Positions 5,461 to 14,234 of a stretch of 35,809 nt of DNA are shown here, in pieces (the first letter of the stretch is position 1; each line of letters begins with the position of its first letter). Made by a program: the position numbers and the translations under genes. The stretch is from Candidatus Izemoplasma sp. (GTDB lineage: Bacteria; Bacillota_I; Bacilli_A; Izemoplasmatales; Izemoplasmataceae). The notes under the pieces were generated by a model. That model had not been told where the DNA came from. It was given only the letters and a program-made list of their open reading frames with translations, and did no database searches. Where the stretch lies: NCBI GenBank assembly GCA_029939945.1, contig JAOZRX010000016.1:1-35809 (forward strand). Reading direction: 5' to 3'.

Positions 5461-7980
5461 ATGAAAGGTTTAAAAATTAACTTAGAATACCTAAAGTTCA
5501 TTTTTAATAATGTCGATTTTTCTATTGCAGATCATGAATTTATTTATAATGAATTAGGGGAACCTATTGATTATAAATATCTTTATGCTAATAAAGTATT
5601 TTGTGAGTCTTTGAGTATACCTTTAGAAAAATTAATTGGAAAGACCGTTTTTGAAGTATTCCCAGACACTGAACAATACTGGATTGATAAGTATTATGAA
5701 GTAGTAAGAACTGGAACTCCTTTAACTATGACTAGATTTGCTAAACAGTTTGGATTATATTTCTCTGTATATGCTTATAAATCAGGAGATAATTCATTCA
5801 TGGTTAGTTTTAAAGACGTGACTGAAATATTGAAACATACTCAAATTGAAGAGACAAGTAAAAAAATAAAAAAAGTAGCATTTAATGTTTCTAAAATTGG
5901 TTTTTTTGAGGTAAATAGATTAACTTTAAGAGCGGATGTATCCGACTTATTTAATACTGTAGTTGGACTAGGAAAAATTGAAGAAGGATTTTTTAGAAGA
6001 ACATTGCTTAAACTAACACATCCTGAAGATTTTGATACAATTTCAAATATGATTAAAGATGTTGTTAATGGAGATTTAAAGGAGTTAGATGTTGAATTTA
6101 GAATGTTTAATCAAAGAGAAAATCGTTATCATTGGATGAATTTCTTTGTTTTTGCAATTGAATATGATAAAGATAATATTCCTTTTCGATATACTGGATT
6201 AGTTAGAGATATTGAAGAAGAAAAAAGAAAACAAGAAGAAACGCTTGAAGCAGAAGAATTATTCAAAGAGGCTAGAAGAGTAGCCGATTTAACAACATTT
6301 ATTTATGATGTTAGTACTGAAAAATTTGATGCATCAATAGAATTAGATAATTTTACTGGAGTTAAAAATCTAACAGTAATTGATCAATTTAGAAAAATTG
6401 TTCATCCTGAAGATTTAGAAATATATGACGAGGCTACTAGATATACTTTAAAAAACGCACTCGGGAAAGTTACTATATATAGAATAATTAAAGATGAAGA
6501 AATAAAATATATTCAAAGTTCTGTATTTGGTAAAGTTGATAAATCAGGTAATTCTACAAAAGTATTTGGGATTTTAAAAGATATTACTGAAATAGAAAGA
6601 GCTAGAAGATTTGCAATTAGAAATAGAAAATCATTTGAACTAATCTATAACACATCTCCTTCTGGTATATTCTTACTTGATTCAAAATTCAAATTAACAA
6701 TGGAAAATCAAACATTTAGAGATATGTTTGATATTCGAAAAAATGAAATGACTTTAAGCGATTTGCTTAAAGATTTTTATGATGATATTATTATTTCTTT
6801 GAAAGAAAATGAAGCAGCACATCATATAAATATCAATCATTTAATTAAGGGTGTTACAAAAAACTTTGTCATAAATATTGTTAAAATTGGTGATGATTTT
6901 ATAAATAACTATCAAGGAACTGTAGTTGATATTACTCAACAAGTAGTCGATAAGGAAAGAATCGAGTACTTAGCAACACACGACATTTTAACCGATTTAT
7001 ATAATCGTAACTATTTCGAAGAAATTGTTGTTAAGAAGAAAAAAGATTATCCACTTGGATTAATCATGTGTGATATCGATGGACTAAAACTAGTAAATGA
7101 TGCATTTGGACATCTAAAAGGTGATAAGTTACTTAAAGTATTCTCAAAAGGACTAAAGAACTTATCTGATAAATTCATAATCTCAAGAATTGGGGGAGAT
7201 GAATTTACAATTTTAGTTGATAATGCAACTGAAGAAGAGTTAGAAAAGATTGAACAAGATATTCAAAAAACTATTGGTGAGATAAATCAATTTGAAATTG
7301 ATTTTGGAGTTTCAGTAGGATACGCAGTTTTAGATGGGGAACATAGTGAATTTAATCGTGTTTTTAACAAAGCTGAAAATATGATGTATCGTCGTAAACT
7401 AACAGAAAGATCATCTAGAAAAAGCAATGCTTTATCAACAATTATGCAGACTTTACATGAGAAAACTGAAGAAACAAAGAATCATTGTGAACGTGTTGGG
7501 GATTATTCAAGTATGCTACTTTTCGAAGTTGGATATAAAAGAATTGTTGACTTAGATGACATCAGATTTTTAAGTGATGTTCATGATATCGGTAAAATAG
7601 CAACTCCAGAAGCTATATTAAATAAACCAACAAAATTAACAGATGCTGAATATGAAGAAATAAAATATCATAGTGAAGCTGGATTTAAGATTATAAAAAA
7701 TATTATTGATAAAGATGAAATCGCTTATGGTGTACTATATCATCATGAACGATATGATGGAACGGGTTATCCTCACGGACTAATTGGAGAAAATATTCCT
7801 TTATACGCTAGGATCTTATCCATCGCAGATTCTTACGATACAATGATTAGAGGTAGAATCTATCAAAATCCAATATCAAAAGAAGATGCATTAAAAGATA
7901 TTGAGTTAAATAGTGGTACACAGTTTGATCCAGTTCTAGCTGAAACTTTCGTTAGAATTATGAAAGCAAAAAATGACTGA
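5461..7980 (+). CDS. Multi-PAS GGDEF and HD-GYP cyclic-di-GMP synthase/phosphodiesterase
   Basis: This 839-residue cytosolic sensor could both make and break cyclic-di-GMP. The first ~500 residues look like about four PAS modules (roughly 14-115, 140-250, 265-375, 385-500). The GGDEF domain follows from about residue 507 (HDILTDLYNRNYF), with an intact GGDEF at 578-582. No RxxD product-inhibition site precedes it. The HD-GYP domain has the metal-site residues: H in NHCERVGDYS, H708-D709 in HDIGK, YHSEAGF, HHERYDGTGYP with GYP at 769-771, and the later AD. No membrane segment is visible, so signals must be cytoplasmic or diffusible. AGGAGG lies 10 bases before the ATG. It is a single-gene unit; PAS ligands cannot be told from sequence. 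Confidence 0.9.
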   Translation: MKGLKINLEYLKFIFNNVDFSIADHEFIYNELGEPIDYKYLYANKVFCESLSIPLEKLIGKTVFEVFPDTEQYWIDKYYEVVRTGTPLTMTRFAKQFGLYFSVYAYKSGDNSFMVSFKDVTEILKHTQIEETSKKIKKVAFNVSKIGFFEVNRLTLRADVSDLFNTVVGLGKIEEGFFRRTLLKLTHPEDFDTISNMIKDVVNGDLKELDVEFRMFNQRENRYHWMNFFVFAIEYDKDNIPFRYTGLVRDIEEEKRKQEETLEAEELFKEARRVADLTTFIYDVSTEKFDASIELDNFTGVKNLTVIDQFRKIVHPEDLEIYDEATRYTLKNALGKVTIYRIIKDEEIKYIQSSVFGKVDKSGNSTKVFGILKDITEIERARRFAIRNRKSFELIYNTSPSGIFLLDSKFKLTMENQTFRDMFDIRKNEMTLSDLLKDFYDDIIISLKENEAAHHININHLIKGVTKNFVINIVKIGDDFINNYQGTVVDITQQVVDKERIEYLATHDILTDLYNRNYFEEIVVKKKKDYPLGLIMCDIDGLKLVNDAFGHLKGDKLLKVFSKGLKNLSDKFIISRIGGDEFTILVDNATEEELEKIEQDIQKTIGEINQFEIDFGVSVGYAVLDGEHSEFNRVFNKAENMMYRRKLTERSSRKSNALSTIMQTLHEKTEETKNHCERVGDYSSMLLFEVGYKRIVDLDDIRFLSDVHDIGKIATPEAILNKPTKLTDAEYEEIKYHSEAGFKIIKNIIDKDEIAYGVLYHHERYDGTGYPHGLIGENIPLYARILSIADSYDTMIRGRIYQNPISKEDALKDIELNSGTQFDPVLAETFVRIMKAKND

Positions 7981-7986
7981 TTTAGG

Positions 7987-8014
7987 TTGAATAAATCTAA
8001 TAAATTGTTATAAT
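7987..8014 (+). promoter_or_regulatory. Promoter of trmB and the M42 peptidase gene
   Basis: TTGAAT (7987-7992) and TATAAT (8009-8014) are 16 bases apart, immediately after the preceding stop codon and 18 bases before the trmB start. I see no terminator hairpin between the two genes, so read-through from the GGDEF gene is also possible. Confidence 0.65.
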
Positions 8015-8031
8015 ATTCTTGGTGGTAAATT

Positions 8032-8679
8032 ATGAGAATGAGATATGTCGAAGGTGCAACAGAATTAATTAATTCAAAACCAGAATTAATCATTAATAAT
8101 TTAGATAATTCTCCAATTGATTTTTTAGAAGTATTTAAGAATGATCTACCCGTTCATATTGAGATAGGAATGGGTAAAGGAAAGTTTATTTATGCTCTTG
8201 CATCTGAAAATCCTAATATTAATTATATAGGTATTGAGCGTTTCGATAGCATTATTGTTAAAGCATTAAATAAGGTTATGGAAAAACCCTTGAAGAACTT
8301 AATGTTACTCAGGACTGATGCACAGGATTTAGATAAAATATTTAAAAGAGAATCGGTTGATAGAATATATTTGAATTTCTCAGATCCTTGGCCAAAGCCA
8401 AGACACACAAAGAGAAGATTGACATTCAAAACTTTTTTGAAATTGTATCAATATTTATTAATAAAAAAGTCAGAAATACATTTTAAAACGGATAATCTAG
8501 ATTTATTTGATTTCTCAATTGAAGAAATGAATAATTATTCAATGAATATTACTTATTTAACAAGAGATTTACATAATTCTGATTTTGTTGGAAATCTAAT
8601 GACTGAATTTGAAGAAAAGTTCAGCAAAAGAGGAAACGTAATATATAAACTAACCGCAGTATTCAAGGAGAAAAAATGA
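8032..8679 (+). CDS. trmB: tRNA (guanine-N7)-methyltransferase
   Basis: TrmB transfers a methyl group from S-adenosylmethionine to N7 of G46 in the variable loop of many tRNAs. The SAM-binding glycine loop is EIGMGKGKF, followed by the acidic end of the next strand in IGIERFDSI. The family hallmark NFSDPWPKPRHTKRRL is present, as is the C-terminal TEFEEKF segment that contacts substrate. The length (215) is typical of the monomeric Bacillus-type enzyme. A GGTGG sequence precedes the ATG. The stop codon overlaps the start of the M42 peptidase gene (ATGATG), so the pair is probably co-translated, though no functional link between them is obvious. Confidence 0.94.
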   Translation: MRMRYVEGATELINSKPELIINNLDNSPIDFLEVFKNDLPVHIEIGMGKGKFIYALASENPNINYIGIERFDSIIVKALNKVMEKPLKNLMLLRTDAQDLDKIFKRESVDRIYLNFSDPWPKPRHTKRRLTFKTFLKLYQYLLIKKSEIHFKTDNLDLFDFSIEEMNNYSMNITYLTRDLHNSDFVGNLMTEFEEKFSKRGNVIYKLTAVFKEKK

Positions 8680-9746
8680 TGGATAAACTTTATAGAGATT
8701 TAGTTGATTTACCAGGTGCTCCAAGTTTTGAAAAGCCAATTAGAGATTACATGAGAGAGTTTTTAACTCCTCATGTTGATGAGATTATTGAAGATAAATT
8801 AGGTAGTATCTTTGGAGTTATTAATAAAGGTTCTAAAGGACCTAAAGTTATGATAGCTGGGCATATGGATGAAGTAGGAGCAATTGTAACAGGAATTAAC
8901 AAAGTAGGGTTAATTCAAATATCAAATCTAGGCGGAGTCAAAGGAGAAGTTTATTTATCTCAACACTTTGATATAATCTGTGATGATTTAGGAAAAATAC
9001 CAGGAGTAACTGCCTCAAAACCTCCCCATTTAACAAGAGGTTCAACAGAAGTTCCTCCCCAGTTAAAGTTTACTGATTTATTAATTGATATCGGTGCTGA
9101 TTCGAAAGAACATGCGATTGAACTTGGTGTTAAAATTGGACAACAAGTAATTTCTAGAAATGATTATACCGTCAGTAAAGATGGTAAGAAAATCTTTTCA
9201 AAAGCATGGGATAATCGTTTCGGATGTGGAATGAGTTTAGAAATAGCTAGAGATACAAAGAAAGATGATTTACAATGTGAGTTATTTGTTGGAGCTACTG
9301 TTCAAGAAGAAGTAGGATTACGTGGAGCACAAACTGCAGCTCATCTTGTAAAACCTGATGTATTTATCGCAATTGATTGTTCACCTTGCGCCGATTCTTT
9401 TGAAGGTGATGAAATAAGTGGTAAAATAGGTAATGGGTTCTTATTAAGATTTTTAGATCCAAGTGCTATTATGCATCAAGGAATGAAGAAATTTATTATT
9501 GAGACTGCTGAAAAGAATGATATTAAATATCAATATTATCAATCAAAAGGAGGAACAGACGCTGCAAGAGTTCAACTTTCTCAAAGTGGTGTACTAGTTG
9601 CTACTATCGGAATGCCTGCTCGTTATATTCATTCAACAACTTCAATGATATCGGTTGATGATTATGCTGAAGTTAAAAAAATTGTTTACGCAATTATCAG
9701 AATGTTTAACGAAGAAACATTAGAAGAAATTAAAAGAAACGTTTAA
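8676..9746 (+). CDS. M42 family metallo-aminopeptidase (glutamyl aminopeptidase/YsdC-like)
   Basis: This cytoplasmic dizinc enzyme, usually a large self-compartmentalised oligomer, trims N-terminal residues from peptides. Metal and catalytic residues are in family order: H63-x-D65 in AGHMDEVGA, D179 in AWDNRFG, the E211-E212 pair in QEEVGLRG, D234 in AIDCSP and H319 in YIHSTTSM. Length (356) is normal. Two tandem ATG codons (8676, 8679) follow AAGGAG; either could be used. Substrate preference within M42 (glutamyl, leucyl or broad) cannot be read from the sequence, so I give no symbol. Together with PepV it suggests active peptide use. It overlaps trmB by 4 bases. Confidence 0.9.
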   Translation: MMDKLYRDLVDLPGAPSFEKPIRDYMREFLTPHVDEIIEDKLGSIFGVINKGSKGPKVMIAGHMDEVGAIVTGINKVGLIQISNLGGVKGEVYLSQHFDIICDDLGKIPGVTASKPPHLTRGSTEVPPQLKFTDLLIDIGADSKEHAIELGVKIGQQVISRNDYTVSKDGKKIFSKAWDNRFGCGMSLEIARDTKKDDLQCELFVGATVQEEVGLRGAQTAAHLVKPDVFIAIDCSPCADSFEGDEISGKIGNGFLLRFLDPSAIMHQGMKKFIIETAEKNDIKYQYYQSKGGTDAARVQLSQSGVLVATIGMPARYIHSTTSMISVDDYAEVKKIVYAIIRMFNEETLEEIKRNV

Positions 9747-9773
9747 TATAAGTAAAACATAAATCAAATTATG

Positions 9774-9791
9774 GGACCTCTAACGAGGCCT
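9774..9791 (+). other. Short GC-rich leader hairpin before the pantothenate genes
   Basis: GGACCTC, TAAC, GAGGCCT forms a small stem-loop: a 4-bp core (CCTC/GAGG) extended outward across one mismatch. It is GC-rich for this genome, sits 15 bases before the AAGGAG-ATG of the transporter gene, and has no T-tail. It could influence translation; this is speculative. Confidence 0.3.
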
Positions 9792-9806
9792 AAAAAGGAG
9801 AAAATT

Positions 9807-10394
9807 ATGAGAGACAAAAGAGTATTAGAAATCACTACTATTGCAGTGTTTTCTGCATTAATTTTTGTTATGGCACTTGTGCCATGGTTAGGTTACATCC
9901 AGTTAGGTGTAATTGCTCTAACAATCTTACATATACCAGTATTAATAGGTGGTATATACGGAGGTAAGAGAGTAAGTATTTATCTTGGACTTGCATTCGG
10001 ATTATCAAGTATGATGATTGCATTTATAAGACCATCTGGACCTGCGGATTTAATATTTCAAAATCCATTAGTTTCAGTATTACCAAGAGTATTATTTGGA
10101 TATTGTTTATATGTGATTTATGAATTTTTCACTAAATACTTATCTAATAAATACTTAGCTGTATCGTTTGCCTTTGTAATTTCAACAATAGTTCACACAG
10201 TTTTAGTTTTAATACCATTTTATATCTTCTTCTTTGATTCAAGAACATTTGGAGGAGCAATTGATTTAATTATTATGATTTTATCATTTAATGGTATAGT
10301 TGAAGCAGTTCTAGCAGGACTTATTGGTGCACCAATAGCTTTAAGATTACAAAAGTATTATAGTTTATTTGATAATAAGAATTTTGCAAAATAA
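9807..10394 (+). CDS. ECF transporter S component, probable pantothenate type (PanT-like)
   Basis: This is a membrane substrate-binding subunit of an energy-coupling-factor vitamin transporter; it would work with a shared EcfA/A'/T module encoded elsewhere. The 195-residue product has about six hydrophobic segments and the usual S-component opening, where a short basic N-terminus (MRDKRVLEITTIAVFSALIF) leads into the first helix. Residues IYGGKRVSIYLGLAFGLSSM resemble the family's helix 3 region. I start it at the ATG at 9807, which has AAGGAG directly before it; an in-frame ATG at 9771 would span the leader hairpin and lacks such a site. Pantothenate specificity is inferred mainly from the adjacent pantothenate kinase gene, 29 bases downstream. 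Confidence 0.75.
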   Translation: MRDKRVLEITTIAVFSALIFVMALVPWLGYIQLGVIALTILHIPVLIGGIYGGKRVSIYLGLAFGLSSMMIAFIRPSGPADLIFQNPLVSVLPRVLFGYCLYVIYEFFTKYLSNKYLAVSFAFVISTIVHTVLVLIPFYIFFFDSRTFGGAIDLIIMILSFNGIVEAVLAGLIGAPIALRLQKYYSLFDNKNFAK

Positions 10395-10423
10395 CAGATT
10401 GAAAGAATATATGGGTGAATATA

Positions 10424-11161
10424 ATGATTGTATTAGTTGATATTGGAAATTCAAATATTGTTCTTGCGATTCATAATGGTAAAATTCATGAGACATATCG
10501 TTATAAAACAGATACATCAAAATCAATTGACGAGTATTATGTATTACTAAAAGATATTATTAAAGGTGCATCAGGAATGATCATATCAAGTGTGGTTCCT
10601 CAGTTGAATATTATCTTTAAGAATTTAGCAATAAAATACTTAAAACTTGATCCAATGTTTATTGGACCAGGCGTTAAAACTGGAGTTCAAATTGTTGTTG
10701 ATAATCCAAAAGAAGTCGGGGCAGATTTAGTGGCTAGTGCGAATGCTGTTGTTACTGAATATGCTGAAACTGCAATTGTTGTTGATATGGGAACTGCAAC
10801 TACAATTACATATATTGAAAATAGAGTAATTAAAGGTATTTCTATTATGACAGGATTAATCACTTCAAAAGATGCTTTAATAAGTAAGGCCTCTCAATTA
10901 TCACAATTTGAGTTTAAAACTCCAACTAAGATAATTGCTACAAACACAGTTGATTGTTTAAATTCAGGATTAATATATGGACATTCGTATATGATAAAAG
11001 GAATTGTTGAAGAAATTAAAAAACGATTTAAAACTGATCTTAAAGTAATAGTAAGTGGAGGAGCATCAAGATTTGTTAAAGATATGTTTGATGATAGTTA
11101 TATCTTCGATGATTTATTGCTTTTAAAAGGGTTATATAATATCTATCAAAAAAATAATTAG
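10424..11161 (+). CDS. coaX: Type III pantothenate kinase
   Basis: CoaX phosphorylates pantothenate with ATP, the first step of coenzyme A synthesis. It is an ASKHA-fold enzyme. Visible motifs are the phosphate-binding VDIGNSNIV at the N-terminus, NPKEVGADLVASANA in the substrate pocket and VVDMGTATTITYI as the second phosphate motif. Length is about 245. The start at ATG 10424 follows GGGTGA by five bases; a GTG at 10415 inside that site is an alternative that I reject. It is co-transcribed with the ECF S component, a pairing that fits import followed by trapping. Type III kinases are typically insensitive to CoA feedback (family knowledge). A strong terminator follows. Confidence 0.93.
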   Translation: MIVLVDIGNSNIVLAIHNGKIHETYRYKTDTSKSIDEYYVLLKDIIKGASGMIISSVVPQLNIIFKNLAIKYLKLDPMFIGPGVKTGVQIVVDNPKEVGADLVASANAVVTEYAETAIVVDMGTATTITYIENRVIKGISIMTGLITSKDALISKASQLSQFEFKTPTKIIATNTVDCLNSGLIYGHSYMIKGIVEEIKKRFKTDLKVIVSGGASRFVKDMFDDSYIFDDLLLLKGLYNIYQKNN

Positions 11162-11165
11162 TTAG

Positions 11166-11192
11166 AAGGCAAACAATTTGTTTGCCTTTTTT
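11166..11192 (+). terminator. Terminator after coaX
   Basis: AAGGCAAAC (11166-11174) pairs perfectly with GTTTGCCTT (11180-11188) around a five-base loop and runs into six T. Confidence 0.9.
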
Positions 11193-11234
11193 GTTTGAAA
11201 TATGCTAATTTATTAAGGAAATAAGGATTTTCAA

Positions 11235-11263
11235 TTGACAAAAAAGCGTTTACAATTTATAAT
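11235..11263 (+). promoter_or_regulatory. Consensus sigma-A promoter of acpP
   Basis: TTGACA (11235-11240), 17 bases, TATAAT (11258-11263): both elements and the spacer are exact consensus. The start site would fall near 11270, about 25 bases before acpP, which suits a gene whose product is needed in large amounts. Confidence 0.9.
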
Positions 11264-11295
11264 TATTAATAATTACAATCTAGAGGAGTGAAATG

Positions 11296-11526
11296 ATGGT
11301 TTTTGATAAAGTGAAAGAAATTATTGCTGAAGAATTAGGTGTAGAAGAAGATAAAGTATTATTAGATTCTAATCTTTCTGAAGATTTAGGTGCTGATTCA
11401 TTAGACGCTATTGAATTAATCATGGCAATTGAAGAATCATTTGACCTTGAAATTCCTGATAGTGAAGCAACAAGAATTAAATTAGTTTCAGATATCGTTA
11501 AATTTTTAGAAGAAGCGGGAAAATAA
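11296..11526 (+). CDS. acpP: Acyl carrier protein
   Basis: AcpP is the small acidic cytoplasmic carrier of growing fatty acyl chains. The 76-residue product has the four-helix ACP pattern and the attachment motif EDLGADSLDAIEL, in which the serine of DSL receives 4'-phosphopantetheine from CoA. The following helix-2 acidic face (ELIMAIEESF) is the usual partner-docking surface. Two ATG codons lie at 11293 and 11296 behind GAGGAG; the second has better spacing and matches usual family starts. It is a single-gene unit with an exact consensus promoter and its own terminator, rather than being placed next to fab genes as in Bacillus. Confidence 0.95.
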   Translation: MVFDKVKEIIAEELGVEEDKVLLDSNLSEDLGADSLDAIELIMAIEESFDLEIPDSEATRIKLVSDIVKFLEEAGK

Positions 11527-11550
11527 TACTCAGATACTGAGTATTTTTTT
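11525..11550 (+). terminator. Terminator after acpP
   Basis: AATACTCAG and CTGAGTATT (11525-11533 and 11537-11545) pair perfectly around a three-base loop and are followed by T residues. The left arm overlaps the acpP stop codon. Confidence 0.9.
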
Positions 11551-11568
11551 TATATTTATATGATTTTG

Positions 11569-11577
11569 TGGTAAAAT
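11569..11577 (+). promoter_or_regulatory. Extended -10 promoter of the polA operon
   Basis: TG-G-TAAAAT lies at 11569-11577, 27 bases before the polA ATG, without a recognisable -35 hexamer at the expected distance. Confidence 0.55.
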
Positions 11578-11603
11578 GGAATAAGTAAACGAGGTGTATC
11601 TAG

Positions 11604-14222
11604 ATGAAGAAATTAATCTTAATTGATGGTTCAAACATAATGTTTAGAGCGTATTACGGAACGGCCTATTCAGGTAACCTAATGCAAAACTCTAAAGGGC
11701 AATATACTAACGCAGTTTTTGGATTTGTCAATATGATGAATTCAGTTTTACGTGAAGATTTTACGCATATGTTAGTTGCCTTTGATAAAGGTAAAGAGAC
11801 TTTTAGACATAAAGATTTTAAAGAGTACAAGGGTGGAAGAAAACCTATGCCTGAAGAATTCAGAAGTCAAATCAATTTGATTAAAGAGAGTCTTGATGTC
11901 CTAGGAGTTAAACAAAGAGAAATTGCTTTGATTGAAGCAGATGATATTATTGGAACTTACTCTAAAGAATATTATAATGACTTTGATCAAATTGAGATAA
12001 TTAGTAATGATAAAGATTTATTACAACTAATAAATGATAAAGTATCTCTTCGTTCTAGCAAAAAAGGAATGAAAGATTATATTTTATATACACCAAAGTT
12101 ACTTCAGGAAGTAATGAGTGTAAAACCTGAGCAAATCACAGATTTAAAAGGATTAATGGGTGATGCTTCAGATAACTTACCAGGAATCCCTGGTGTTGGA
12201 GAAAAAACAGCTGTTAAGTTACTTGCTATGTACAACACATTAGAAGGAGTACTTGAAGCAAGAGAAGAAATTAAAGGAAAACTAGGAGAAAGAATAAGAG
12301 AATATTATGAAGACGCTATTCTTTGTAAGAGAATAGCCACAATTAAGATGGATGTAGAACTTAAGTTTTCACTAGAAGATGTAGAGTATAAAGGTGTTAA
12401 TGAAGAAAAGATGTTAGAATTCTATAAAGAGTTAGAACTTCACTCGTTAATTAAAAAATATAATAAAAAAAGAACTACTGTTGTTGAAGAATTTGATTAT
12501 AAAATAATTAAAGATATCTTTGAATTAGATAAAATTCTAATCAAAGATTCATTTATAGTACTTGAAATATTTAACTCATACTATCATTTAGCTGAAGCAT
12601 TAGGATTTGGGATTGTTAATAAATTAGGAAACTTTTTTGTTCCTTATGATTTGCTTCATCAATCACTTGGAATGCAAATGTATTTAAGTGATTCATCAAT
12701 TCCAAAATCTGTTTTTAACCTTAAAATGATGAAAGTAGTATTAATGAAAGATGGATACGATATTACTGGAGTAGATTTTGATTTATTACTCGCAGCTTAT
12801 ATCTTAAATCCAAACAATACAAAAGAAGACTTTAGAGTAATAGTCTCTAATTTTGACTATGATGATGTAGAGTATTTAGAAGAAGTATACCAAAAAGGTG
12901 CAAAATATAGTATTCCTCCACTTAGTAGATATAGTAATTATGGAGTTAAGAAAGCTTACGCTATTAAGAATCTAAAAGATGAACTGTTAAAAGAATTAAA
13001 AGCTAATAATCAATTAGCACTATTAAATGATATTGAGTTACCTCTTTCAAGTGTTCTTGCGAATATGGAGTTTGATGGCATCTTAGTAAATAGAGAAAAA
13101 TTACAATCTTTGAATATAGAAGTAAAAGCAAAAATAGATAGTATTACTGAGGATATCTATAACTTAGCAGGAGTAACATTTAATGTGTCTAGCCCTAAAC
13201 AACTAGGGGAAGTACTATTTGATAAATTACAATTGCCATTTGCTAAAAAAACAAAAACAGGTTATTCAACAAATGTAGACGTACTAAATAAATTACTGCG
13301 TCACCACCCTATTATTGAAAAAGTAATGACATATAGAACACTAACAAAATTATATTCAACATATATAGTAGGTCTAGAAGATTCAATTTTAGGTGATGGT
13401 AAAATACATACAATTTATCGTCAAGCATTCACATCGACTGGTAGACTTTCTAGTGCGGAACCTAATCTTCAAAATATTCCTATTAGATATGAAGAAGGAA
13501 GAGAAATAAGAAAAGTTTTTATTCCTCATTCAAAAAATAAGTTTTTAGCAAGTGATTATTCTCAAATAGAACTTAGAGTATTAGCTCATATGGCAAACGA
13601 AACGACATTAATAGAATCATTTAAAAATGATGAGGATATTCATGCTCTTACAGCAAAACAAATATTTGAAAAGGATAATATTTCTTCTTTAGAAAGAAGA
13701 CAAGCAAAAGCTGTAAACTTTGGTATAATATATGGACAAAGTGCATGGGGACTTAGTGAAGAAATAAATATATCTCCAAAAGATGCTGAAAGATTTATTT
13801 CTAAATATTACGAGACTTTCTCAGGAATAAAAACATTCATGAATAAAGTCGTAAAAGACGCAACTAGACTAGGATATGCTTCTACTATAATGAACCGAAG
13901 AAGATATCTTCCAGAGCTTAAGAGCAGTGTATATATGCAACGTGAAGCTGGTAAAAGAAATGCAATGAACGCTCCTATTCAAGGAAGCGCTGCTGATATT
14001 ATGAAACTTGCTATGATTCAATTATTTAATGAAATGCAAAAAAGAAAATTAAAATCTAAATTATTACTTCAAATTCATGATGAACTTGTAATTGATGTTC
14101 ATTATGATGAATTTGATGTAATGGATAAATTAGTAAAAGATGTAATGGAAAACTGTATTAAACTACTTGTTCCTCTAAAAGTAGATAAAGCGTTTGGAAA
14201 TAATTTATACGAAACAAAGTAA
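11604..14222 (+). CDS. polA: DNA polymerase I (proofreading domain degenerate)
   Basis: Pol I removes RNA primers and fills gaps in replication and repair. The N-terminal ~290 residues form the 5' nuclease domain (LILIDGSNIMFRAYY, EADDIIGTYS, GDASDNLPGIPGVGEKTA). The middle domain keeps the fold outline but has lost the 3'-5' exonuclease acidic residues: DSFIVLEIFN replaces the usual DTET segment and the later NLKMMKV lacks the aspartate of NLKYD. The polymerase domain is intact: D651 in DYSQIELRVLAHM, K702 before AVNFGIIYG, and D826-E827 in QIHDELV. Length (872) matches Bacillus Pol I, which also lacks proofreading. CGAGGTG precedes the ATG. It heads a run of four closely spaced genes ending with mutM. 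Confidence 0.97.
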   Translation: MKKLILIDGSNIMFRAYYGTAYSGNLMQNSKGQYTNAVFGFVNMMNSVLREDFTHMLVAFDKGKETFRHKDFKEYKGGRKPMPEEFRSQINLIKESLDVLGVKQREIALIEADDIIGTYSKEYYNDFDQIEIISNDKDLLQLINDKVSLRSSKKGMKDYILYTPKLLQEVMSVKPEQITDLKGLMGDASDNLPGIPGVGEKTAVKLLAMYNTLEGVLEAREEIKGKLGERIREYYEDAILCKRIATIKMDVELKFSLEDVEYKGVNEEKMLEFYKELELHSLIKKYNKKRTTVVEEFDYKIIKDIFELDKILIKDSFIVLEIFNSYYHLAEALGFGIVNKLGNFFVPYDLLHQSLGMQMYLSDSSIPKSVFNLKMMKVVLMKDGYDITGVDFDLLLAAYILNPNNTKEDFRVIVSNFDYDDVEYLEEVYQKGAKYSIPPLSRYSNYGVKKAYAIKNLKDELLKELKANNQLALLNDIELPLSSVLANMEFDGILVNREKLQSLNIEVKAKIDSITEDIYNLAGVTFNVSSPKQLGEVLFDKLQLPFAKKTKTGYSTNVDVLNKLLRHHPIIEKVMTYRTLTKLYSTYIVGLEDSILGDGKIHTIYRQAFTSTGRLSSAEPNLQNIPIRYEEGREIRKVFIPHSKNKFLASDYSQIELRVLAHMANETTLIESFKNDEDIHALTAKQIFEKDNISSLERRQAKAVNFGIIYGQSAWGLSEEINISPKDAERFISKYYETFSGIKTFMNKVVKDATRLGYASTIMNRRRYLPELKSSVYMQREAGKRNAMNAPIQGSAADIMKLAMIQLFNEMQKRKLKSKLLLQIHDELVIDVHYDEFDVMDKLVKDVMENCIKLLVPLKVDKAFGNNLYETK

Positions 14223-14234
14223 GGACTGATATAA

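Noticed and set aside
9771-9806. Longer pantothenate transporter subunit starting at ATG 9771
   Set aside because: No ribosome site upstream, and the extra 12 codons span a hairpin and the AAGGAG of the ATG at 9807.
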